A stretch of DNA of 5,587 nucleotides from an uncultured Planctomycetia bacterium (GTDB lineage Bacteria > Planctomycetota > UBA1135 > GCA-002686595). How positions within the stretch are numbered: the stretch's first letter is position 1; every line of letters begins with the position of its first letter. The stretch lies in the NCBI GenBank assembly GCA_938003765.1, contig CALKYE010000102.1, positions 1 through 5,587 on the forward strand. Reading direction: 5' to 3'. Below the pieces are notes generated by a model that saw only the letters and a program-made list of their open reading frames with translations, was not told the origin of the DNA and did not search any database. Positions 1 to 4,958 of this stretch are shown here, one piece after another. The position numbers were made by a program, and so were the translations under genes.

Positions 1-61
1 GCGGTTCGTCAGGCCGCTAGACGATCGACTCAGCGGGCTGGACGCCTGCGAGAGCTACTGA
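1..61 (+). CDS. C-terminal end of an unidentified gene (partial)
   Basis: The second forward frame (codons from base 2) reads 19 sense codons and then TGA at 59-61, giving the tail RFVRPLDDRLSGLDACESY. Sixteen of the 19 codons end in G or C, as expected for real coding sequence in this genome, and a clean stem-loop begins 8 bases after the stop. The first forward frame stays open longer but has poorer third-position GC. The gene begins outside the window, so no function can be assigned. It would run convergently to the minus-strand genes. The call is an inference from codon pattern and the adjacent hairpin; chance remains possible because only 19 codons are visible. Confidence 0.35.
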   Translation, partial: RFVRPLDDRLSGLDACESY

Positions 62-69
62 TCGCGCTG

Positions 70-103
70 CGACGGCGGCGCTGCGGCTGCACCGGCGCCG
101 TCG
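70..103 (+). terminator. Stem-loop after the partial plus-strand gene
   Basis: An 8-bp perfect inverted repeat, CGACGGCG (70-77) with CGCCGTCG (96-103), closes an 18-base GC-rich loop starting 8 bases after the TGA at 59-61. There is no T-tract, so it is terminator-like rather than a canonical intrinsic terminator. In so GC-rich a region some hairpins arise by chance; its position right after a stop codon is the main support. Confidence 0.35.
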
Positions 104-104
104 A

Positions 105-129
105 TCCCATCGGTTCATCTCCCATCGGT
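105..129. repeat. Short direct repeat TCCCATCGGT, two copies
   Basis: The 10-mer TCCCATCGGT occurs at 105-114 and again at 120-129, a 15-base period, in the convergent intergenic stretch. It lies outside any supported gene. It could be a small tandem duplication or a paired binding site; nothing visible distinguishes these. Confidence 0.4.
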
Positions 130-164
130 CCGAACTTGCCTGCGCGCTTTGCTCGCGCGGCCGT

Positions 165-189
165 GCGCGCTGGCCCCGGGGCCGCGCGC
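165..189 (-). terminator. GC hairpin downstream of the mini-ORF
   Basis: The perfect 12-base palindrome GGCCCCGGGGCC (172-183) is flanked by GCGCGC (165-170) and GCGCGC (184-189), so the whole folds into about 10 bp of stem with one bulged base (171) and a CCGG loop. It sits 14 bases past the stop codon of the small minus-strand ORF and could act on transcripts from both directions. No T-tract follows on either strand, so factor-independent termination is uncertain. Confidence 0.35.
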
Positions 190-203
190 GGCGCTGAACT
201 CGC

Positions 204-278
204 CTACAGCAGGCCGCTCAACACCAAGATCCAGTACAGCGCGAGGCCGTGCAGGCTGATGATCCATCGGGGGTCCAT
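204..278 (-). CDS. 24-residue hydrophobic mini-protein, probable single membrane helix
   Basis: The ATG at 278 is followed by 24 codons and a TAG stop. The peptide begins MDPRW and continues as an almost uninterrupted hydrophobic stretch (residues 6-24: I, L, V, A, W, Y and G with one His and two Ser), long enough for one membrane-spanning helix. A textbook Shine-Dalgarno GAGGAG lies 6 bases upstream of the ATG, one of the best in the window. The frame stays open far upstream through the HDOD gene, but that part is arginine-rich shadow translation; the Shine-Dalgarno and the abrupt change to hydrophobic composition mark the true start. It lies 131 bases past the HDOD gene stop, so it may be its own transcript or a distal operon member. 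I do not recognise the family. It might be a small membrane regulator or a toxin-like peptide; neither is shown. Confidence 0.55.
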   Translation of the reverse strand: MDPRWIISLHGLALYWILVLSGLL

Positions 279-284
279 GGGGTG

Positions 285-290
285 CTCCTC
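285..290 (-). promoter_or_regulatory. Strong Shine-Dalgarno of the mini-ORF
   Basis: GAGGAG on the minus strand, 6 bases before the ATG at 278-276. It is the main reason to believe the 24-codon ORF is translated, and it fixes the start inside a much longer open frame. Confidence 0.6.
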
Positions 291-401
291 GTGACGGCGC
301 GGGTTGCTGCGCTCGTTCCTTGGCGCGCGCCTACAGACGACTGCGCCGCTGGAAACGTCCCCTCGCAATGAAATCCGCGCGACGCGAGAGCGCGCGCAGA
401 C

Positions 402-420
402 CGAGCCGCTCAGTGGCTCG
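402..420 (-). terminator. Stem-loop spanning the HDOD gene stop codon
   Basis: CGAGCC (402-407) pairs with GGCTCG (415-420); an inner C-G pair and an opposition of 408 with 414 lead to a three-base loop that is exactly the TGA stop codon (412-410). The stem is 6 to 8 bp. No T-run follows on the minus strand. It may be a weak terminator or an mRNA 3'-end stabiliser; chance cannot be excluded. Confidence 0.3.
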
Positions 421-1444
421 AGCCCGTGTCGTGCGCTTCCCAGCTCGTCCGCGCGGCCTCGACAGCGCGCCAACGCGCGCCTTCGTCCGCGATTCCAAGC
501 TGCGTGAGCGCCGGGGAATCCACCAGCGCGCGCAGCCCGATGTCGTCGCGCAGCGAGAGGCGCAGGTCCACCTCGTGGGCGAGCTTGGCGAGCGCCGCCT
601 CGCGCGGGTGTTCGACGTTCGCGGCGAAGTCGTGGTGGCAGCCGGCGACCGAGACGATCTCCGCGGGGAGCTTCCAGTCGAGGGCCATGGCGCGGCCGGC
701 GCGCTCGTGGAAGGTGCGGAACGCGCGCCCGACCAGAGCGGGCGTCAGTCGTCCCATGTCCTTCATCTCGGTCTGCAGCATCCCCAGGAGCGCGATCTTG
801 CCCAGGTCGTGCAACAGCCCGATCAGGTAGCCCTGCTCCCGGTCGATGCCGGCCGATCCGCTCAGCGTGCGCGCGACGATCGCCACGGCCTGGGCCTGGC
901 GCCACACCTCCTCGGCGTACTCGTTGAGACGTCGGGCGTTGCCCAGCGAGCTCTTCATGGCGGCGCCGAAGATCACGTTGCGCACCGTCTTCAGTCCGAC
1001 GCGCATCACGGCTTGCTGCACGGACGAGGCCTCGGCGGCCGTCGCGTAGAGCGCGGAGTTCGCCATGCGCAGCAGCTCGCTGGCGATCAGCGGGTCGCGC
1101 TCGATCGCCTCCACGAGCTGGCGCACCTCGACGGACGGTCGGTTGACCATCTCGAGCGCGGCGACGCTCGTCGGCGGCAGCATGGGGATGTCGAGCTTTC
1201 CGCTCTCGATGCGCTGGCTCAGCCGCCACAGGAGCTCTTCCTCGGGGCTCTCGAGGACCACCTTCATGTTCTCCTCGCCGTCGAGCGGGCCCACGACGGG
1301 CCGCATCAACGCCGCGGGAGACGGCTTGTTCTCTGTCCGCGTCGGCAACGGCGCGTCGCCCGGCCGCTGCTGGCTGGGGGCTTCACGCTGCGGCGTGGCC
1401 GGGACAGGGAACAGGACTCGTTTGAACCAACCGATCAGACCCAT
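410..1444 (-). CDS. HDOD domain regulatory protein
   Basis: A 344-residue protein with an HDOD domain, a relative of HD phosphohydrolases generally used in signalling rather than known catalysis. The domain starts near residue 86 (IPMLPPTSVAALEMV) and carries the typical ERDPLIASELLRMANSALY segment (115-133), the SVQQAVMRVGLKTVRN segment (141-156) and an intact HD motif LLHDLGKIALL (210-220); a second histidine pair, CHH, lies at 269-271. Residues 1-15 (MGLIGWFKRVLFPVP) could form an amphipathic membrane-associating helix, followed by a Pro-rich disordered linker to about 60. The start at 1444 was chosen because GAGG sits 8 bases upstream; an in-frame ATG 45 codons earlier has an Arg-rich, non-conserved-looking leader. 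The gene follows the multicopper oxidase after 124 bases, so it is probably a separate unit. No attached receiver, kinase or diguanylate cyclase domain is seen, so its pathway is unknown. Confidence 0.88.
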   Translation of the reverse strand: MGLIGWFKRVLFPVPATPQREAPSQQRPGDAPLPTRTENKPSPAALMRPVVGPLDGEENMKVVLESPEEELLWRLSQRIESGKLDIPMLPPTSVAALEMVNRPSVEVRQLVEAIERDPLIASELLRMANSALYATAAEASSVQQAVMRVGLKTVRNVIFGAAMKSSLGNARRLNEYAEEVWRQAQAVAIVARTLSGSAGIDREQGYLIGLLHDLGKIALLGMLQTEMKDMGRLTPALVGRAFRTFHERAGRAMALDWKLPAEIVSVAGCHHDFAANVEHPREAALAKLAHEVDLRLSLRDDIGLRALVDSPALTQLGIADEGARWRAVEAARTSWEAHDTGSSH

Positions 1445-1452
1445 GGAGAGCG

Positions 1453-1456
1453 CCTC
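1453..1456 (-). promoter_or_regulatory. Shine-Dalgarno deciding the HDOD gene start
   Basis: GAGG on the minus strand lies 8 bases before the ATG at 1444-1442. It supports the internal start over the in-frame ATG at 1579, which would overlap the oxidase gene stop. Confidence 0.5.
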
Positions 1457-1460
1457 GAGA

Positions 1461-1482
1461 GGGTCCCTTCGGCGAAGGGCCC
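1461..1482 (-). terminator. Strong hairpin between oxidase and HDOD genes
   Basis: CCCTTC (1465-1470) pairs with GAAGGG (1474-1479), and outer GGG (1461-1463) pairs with CCC (1480-1482) across one bulged base, giving a 9-bp stem with a GGC loop. It lies 87 bases beyond the oxidase stop and 4 bases before the HDOD Shine-Dalgarno. It could end the copper operon transcript, or form a leader structure that affects HDOD translation. There is no T-tract after it. Confidence 0.4.
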
Positions 1483-1490
1483 GTTCCCAG

Positions 1491-1500
1491 GCCGATCGGC
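1491..1500. promoter_or_regulatory. 10-bp palindrome upstream of the HDOD gene
   Basis: GCCGATCGGC is a perfect palindrome 47 bases upstream of the HDOD start codon, in the intergenic stretch where its promoter should lie. It might be an operator half-pair or part of a hairpin. A nearby 8-bp palindrome CGGGCCCG (1524-1531) shows that such motifs are frequent in this composition, so the assignment is weak. No clear -35/-10 pair was found. Confidence 0.2.
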
Positions 1501-1568
1501 GCACGGCGCCCAAGACCTGAGTTCGGGCCCGTGGCCGATTCCGAGCGATGGGGCGGCGGCTGGCGGAG

Positions 1569-2870
1569 TCAGTGCGCAACGCCGTCGCGCGCGAGGTCCG
1601 CGGCCGAGGCCGGCAGTGCGACCGTGCCGGCCGGGTGCTCGTACCAGCCCGGTTCGACGCCCTCGCGCAGCTCCTCGCGCACCTTGAGCAGCGTGAACAT
1701 GCCGCTCATCGTCACGTAGCCGAAGGGGCCGCGCGTGCCGACCATCGGCAGGCTGTTGGGAGGAATCGCGCCGCCGCCGTGCGCGTGCGCGCCCTGGCCC
1801 ATGTCGGCGTAGCGCGGGACGATCCGCTCGAGCTCCTCGTCGAAGCGGCTCGCGTCGACGCCGATCAGGTTCGGGATGCCGTGGCTCATCTGGGTCATGA
1901 CGTGGTGCGTCATGTGGCAGTGGAAGGCCCAGTCGCCCGGGTTGTCGGCGATGAACTCGAGCGTGCGCGTGCTGCCGGTCGGCACGAGCGCGCTGACCTC
2001 GGGCCAACGGCCGGCGGGCGGGATCACGCCGCCGTCGGTCTCGACGACGGTGAACGTGTGGCCGTGCAGGTGGATCGGGTGGTGGTCCATCGCGCTGAGG
2101 TTGCCCACGCGGATGCGCACGCGCTCGCCGGTGCGCGCCACCATCGCCGAAGTCGCCGGCGCGATCTTCGCGTTGAGCGTGAGCACGTTGAAGTCGCTCA
2201 TCTCGTTGGGATCGGGGCGCCGCGCGCCGGGCTCGACGCGCCACTCGCTCAGCAGGTACGCGTAGTCGCGATCGGGCGCGGGTTCGCTCGGACGCCGCGG
2301 GTGGATCACGAACAGACCCATCATGCCCAGCGCCATCTGGGTCATCTCGTCGTGGTGCGAGTGGTACATGAACGTGCCGTGCTGCCGCAGCGTGAACTCG
2401 TAGCGGAACGTCTCGCCGGGCAGGATCGGCCGCTGCGTGAGTCCGCCGATCCCGTCCATCCCGTTGGGGAGGATCAGTCCGTGCCAGTGCACCGTCGTCG
2501 GCGCGTCGAGTCGGTTGGTCACGTAGATGCGCACGCGATCGCCCTCGAGCGCCTCGATCGTCGGGCCGTGCACGCGGCCGTTGTAGCCCCAGGCGCGCAC
2601 CGTCATGCCCGGCGCGAACTCGTGCTCGACCTCCTCGGCGACGAGGTGGAACACCTTCACGCCGTCGACCACGCGGAACTCCAGCGTGGCGCCGTCGGGC
2701 GTGATGACCGGGCGGTAGTCGACGTTCGGAACACCGGGCGGAAGCGCGCCGGCCAGCTCCGCCGCCGTGAGCGTCGTTGCGCCCCGTGCTGCCGCGGCCC
2801 GCGAGAGCGCCGCGCCGGCGAGCGCCGCGCTGGTCGATCGAGTGAGGAAACTGCGTCGCGAGAGGTTCAT
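1569..2870 (-). CDS. Tat-exported multicopper oxidase (laccase/cuprous oxidase type)
   Basis: A 433-residue multicopper oxidase, expected to oxidise Cu(I) to the less toxic Cu(II), or phenolic/metal substrates, while reducing oxygen to water in the periplasm. A twin-arginine signal is visible (SRRSFLTRS, residues 4-12, then an Ala-rich hydrophobic core to about 29), so it is exported folded. All copper-ligand motifs are present: HWHG (128-131), HSHH (170-173), HPIHLHGH (264-271) and HCH-x3-H-x4-M (317-328), the last giving Cys318, His323 and Met328 for the type 1 site. A tail after residue 340 contains GAHAHGGG and a GPFG...GMFTLLKVR segment seen in bacterial copper oxidases. The ATG at 2870 is preferred over the GTG at 2879: GGAG lies 8 bases before it, and the GTG would fall inside that element. 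It follows the TolC-family gene by 5 bases, so the two are translated from one mRNA. Exact substrate is inferred from context. Confidence 0.93.
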   Translation of the reverse strand: MNLSRRSFLTRSTSAALAGAALSRAAAARGATTLTAAELAGALPPGVPNVDYRPVITPDGATLEFRVVDGVKVFHLVAEEVEHEFAPGMTVRAWGYNGRVHGPTIEALEGDRVRIYVTNRLDAPTTVHWHGLILPNGMDGIGGLTQRPILPGETFRYEFTLRQHGTFMYHSHHDEMTQMALGMMGLFVIHPRRPSEPAPDRDYAYLLSEWRVEPGARRPDPNEMSDFNVLTLNAKIAPATSAMVARTGERVRIRVGNLSAMDHHPIHLHGHTFTVVETDGGVIPPAGRWPEVSALVPTGSTRTLEFIADNPGDWAFHCHMTHHVMTQMSHGIPNLIGVDASRFDEELERIVPRYADMGQGAHAHGGGAIPPNSLPMVGTRGPFGYVTMSGMFTLLKVREELREGVEPGWYEHPAGTVALPASAADLARDGVAH

Positions 2871-2875
2871 GGGAG

Positions 2876-4213
2876 TCACTCCAGTTCGGGGGCGAGGGCG
2901 TTCTGTTGAGGCAAGCTGCCGGCGCGGAGCTCCTCGATGTCCGCGGCGATGAGGTTGAGTTCGAGCGCGCGCGCGAGGAGCTGCTCTTGCGCGTCGAGTT
3001 CCATCCGACGCGCCTCGAGCACGTCGAACACGCCGATCTGCATCGCGTTGTATTGACGCAGCGTGTCGTCGACGAAGCGCCGCGCCGCGGGTTCGAGCTC
3101 TTGCGCCGTCGTGTGGTGGCGCTCCGCCGCCGCGAGGTAGCTCTTCAGCAGCGTGTTCGCGCGCTCGTGGACGTCGAGCGACAGGGCCGCGTGTCGTTCG
3201 CGTTCGAGCTCCAGGCGTGCGCGGGCTTCGGCGCGCGCGACGTCGACACCGCCGAACAGCGGCAGTGCGAGCCCGAGCGTCAGACCTGCGCCGCGACGTC
3301 CGTCGTCGCGCGCCGCGGAGACGCCGACGGAGCTGCGCTCGAGCAGCGCTTCACGTCCCGCCAGTCCGGCCGCGCGCGCCGCAGCGTCGACGCGGGCCTC
3401 CGCCTCGCGCAGGTCGAGGCTGCTCGCCTCAGCGCTCTCCGCGAGACTCTCGAGCGCCAGCTCGGGCGCGCCGAGCTCATCCGAACGGTCGAGCTCGACG
3501 CGCGCGTCGGGCGCGCCCAGACGACGCGCGAGGCGCAGCAGCGCGAGCTCGGCTCGCATCTGTGCGGCCGTGGACTTCTCACGCGCTCCGGCCAGCGCGA
3601 GTCGGCTCAACGCGAGCTCGGACTCGACCAGGTTGCCCGCCGCGTGCAGCTCTTCCGCGAGGCGCGCGGCGGCTGCCTCGGCCTCGAAGCGTTCCTCGGC
3701 GAGTTGCTGCGCCCGCTCCGCCGCCGCTGCTTCGAGCCAGGCCCGTCGCACGTCGTACGCGAGCCGCACGAGCGTGCGCGCCGCGTGCTGTCGCTCGGCT
3801 TGCATCTGGGCGTCCGCGCGTTCGATGCGCGCGCGCCGCGTGAGCAGCTCGGCGAGCGGCTGCGAGAGGTCGAAGTCGACGTCGGTGTCTCCGCCCAGGC
3901 GCAGGACTTCCAACTGCGCCAACGGATTGCGCACGAGCTCCGCGCGGGCGCGAGCGGCGGACGCGACGTCGAGCGCCGCGAACGCCTCGCGGGCCTCGGG
4001 TGCGAGCGCCAACGCGATCGCGACCGCGTCGTCGCGCCCGATCGGACGCTCGAGCCGCGCCAGCGACCGCGCCTGATCCAAGTCGGGCGCGGCGGTCTCG
4101 ACGCGTGCGTGCAGCTCGCGCGAGAGCTGGTCGCGCTCGCGCTCCGTGATGCGCGCCACGCTCGTGCACGAGGCGACGAGCGCGAGCGCCAGGGTCTGGG
4201 CGAAGAGCTTCAT
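2876..4213 (-). CDS. TolC-family outer-membrane efflux lipoprotein
   Basis: A 445-residue protein with the length and composition of outer-membrane efflux (OEP/TolC, CusC/CzcC-like) channels, which trimerise to form an exit duct across the outer membrane and periplasm. A lipoprotein signal is seen: MKLFAQTLALALVASC with lipobox VASC and lipid-accepting Cys16. The mature part is dominated by long Ala/Glu/Arg/Leu heptad-like helices (about 125-235 and 325-430), separated by short strand-like segments such as LTLGLALPLFGG (311-322); two comparable halves fit the family's internal duplication. Motifs LHAAGNLVESEL (189-200) and RQYNAMQIGVFDVLEAR (386-402) match the conserved helix-start positions of the family. 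It starts 12 bases after the preceding gene and ends 5 bases before the oxidase ATG. Its usual inner-membrane pump and adaptor partners are not in the window, so the transported substrate, probably copper, is inferred from neighbours. Confidence 0.88.
   Translation of the reverse strand: MKLFAQTLALALVASCTSVARITERERDQLSRELHARVETAAPDLDQARSLARLERPIGRDDAVAIALALAPEAREAFAALDVASAARARAELVRNPLAQLEVLRLGGDTDVDFDLSQPLAELLTRRARIERADAQMQAERQHAARTLVRLAYDVRRAWLEAAAAERAQQLAEERFEAEAAAARLAEELHAAGNLVESELALSRLALAGAREKSTAAQMRAELALLRLARRLGAPDARVELDRSDELGAPELALESLAESAEASSLDLREAEARVDAAARAAGLAGREALLERSSVGVSAARDDGRRGAGLTLGLALPLFGGVDVARAEARARLELERERHAALSLDVHERANTLLKSYLAAAERHHTTAQELEPAARRFVDDTLRQYNAMQIGVFDVLEARRMELDAQEQLLARALELNLIAADIEELRAGSLPQQNALAPELE
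2879..2882 (-). promoter_or_regulatory. Shine-Dalgarno of the oxidase, overlapping the tolC-like gene end
   Basis: GGAG on the minus strand lies within the last codons of the efflux gene and 8 bases before the oxidase ATG. Together with the following bases it forms GGAGTGACTCC (2882-2872), a near-palindrome whose loop is the upstream TGA stop. This arrangement favours translational coupling: ribosomes terminating on the efflux gene would open the element. Confidence 0.5.
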
Positions 4214-4225
4214 GGCAGCCCCGCG

Positions 4226-4861
4226 TCAGCGCGCCCGCTCGACGCTGGCCAGCGCGCGCCGCAGCGCAACCGCCGGATCCTTGGAGAGCTCTTCGACGTG
4301 CTTGGGCGAGCTCAGGCCGACGATGCGGCCGTCGATCACCGCGAAGGCGTTGGGACTGACCGGCTTGCCGTCGATGGGGCAGGTCGCGTTGCCGACCTCG
4401 ACCAGCTTCGGCTCGAGGACGCGCGCCACGGTGATCTGCGTGCGCGTGCGCGCCAGTTGCGCCGCGGCGTCGTCGAACACGCGGAAGCGCAGGCCCTGCA
4501 GCTCGACGAAGGGCGACTGCTCGCGCAGCTCGCGGCCCGTGACGGGGCACTTGTCGAGCTGAACCTCCCGCGCGGTCGGATAGGCGGTGCGGTACGCGAG
4601 CTCGACGTCGTCGTGGATGTCCTTGATGCAGCCCTTGCAGCAGACCCAGATGCGGCCGAGCTCGGTGTCGGTGAACAGCTTGAGCGAGATCGGCTTGCCC
4701 ATGATCGGGCAAGTCGAGTTGGGGTGGACCGGCACGCGCACGGCCGCCGACGGGGCCGTGGCCGGAGTCGGGGCTTGCGCCGCGTCCGCGGCCGCGGCGG
4801 GGGAGGCGAACGGCGTGGACGGAGCGGAGAAGAGCGCGGCGGCGACGAGGAGCAGGTGCAT
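4226..4861 (-). CDS. Secreted triple CPxxG-repeat (YHS-like) metal-binding protein
   Basis: A 211-residue exported protein with three tandem units, each opening with a CPxxG motif: TCPIMGKPI (50-58), KCPVTGREL (104-112) and TCPIDGKPV (160-168). The first unit also has the second half typical of YHS/TRASH-like metal sites, IWVCCKGCIKDI (71-82; Cys74, Cys75, Cys78), and would give four thiols with Cys51. The second lacks that half. In the third the matching place reads VGLSSPKHVEEL, Ser-Ser-x-x-His in place of Cys-Cys-x-x-Cys. A hydrophobic start (MHLLLVAAALFSAP) followed by an Ala/Pro-rich stretch to about 45 suggests a secretion signal. The start at 4861 places this signal at the N-terminus, but it lacks basic residues; an in-frame ATG at 4930 would add an Arg-rich n-region, and neither start has a good Shine-Dalgarno. 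It lies between sigma factor and efflux gene, which suggests a periplasmic copper carrier or buffer. That role is inferred. Confidence 0.82.
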   Translation of the reverse strand: MHLLLVAAALFSAPSTPFASPAAAADAAQAPTPATAPSAAVRVPVHPNSTCPIMGKPISLKLFTDTELGRIWVCCKGCIKDIHDDVELAYRTAYPTAREVQLDKCPVTGRELREQSPFVELQGLRFRVFDDAAAQLARTRTQITVARVLEPKLVEVGNATCPIDGKPVSPNAFAVIDGRIVGLSSPKHVEELSKDPAVALRRALASVERAR

Positions 4862-4958
4862 GGCGGGTCTCGGCTGAAGGAAGGGCGCCGGGCGCGCACT
4901 CGGGCGACATGCCCGTGGCGCTCGGCTCATCCCCGCAGACGCGACGCCCCGCCCGGGC
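4862..4958 (-). other. 97-base spacer after the sigma gene, rich in GC palindromes
   Basis: Just after the sigma gene TAA come the 8-bp palindrome GCCCGGGC (4951-4958), then CGGGC-GACAT-GCCCG (4901-4915), then GCGCC-G-GGCGC (4885-4895). These could reduce read-through from the sigma gene or hold a promoter for the three downstream genes. I could not identify -35/-10 elements for an ECF or a housekeeping sigma factor. The alternative start of the CPxxG gene (4930) lies inside this spacer. Confidence 0.3.

Noticed and set aside
293..319. ECF-like promoter (GGAAC, 18 bases, CGTC on the minus strand) before the mini-ORF
   Set aside because: Transcription from it would begin inside or next to the Shine-Dalgarno, leaving no room for ribosome binding. 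Short motifs like these are also common by chance here.
204..1229. A 341-codon minus-strand frame ending with the hydrophobic mini-protein
   Set aside because: The first part is Arg-rich shadow translation of the HDOD gene. Only the last 24 codons, behind a strong Shine-Dalgarno, look like a genuine protein.
1491..1531. Paired palindromes GCCGATCGGC and CGGGCCCG as a double operator
   Set aside because: The two sequences differ, and short GC palindromes occur repeatedly across the window; no symmetry or shared core links them.
1445..1579. N-terminal extension of the HDOD protein from the in-frame ATG at 1579
   Set aside because: The 45 extra residues are Arg-rich, would overlap the oxidase stop, would run through the strong hairpin, and lack a Shine-Dalgarno comparable to that of the 1444 start.
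320..1687. A 455-codon open plus-strand frame opposite the HDOD gene
   Set aside because: The composition is dominated by Arg, Ala, His and Gln, and no recognisable domain is present; the minus strand carries an intact HDOD domain.
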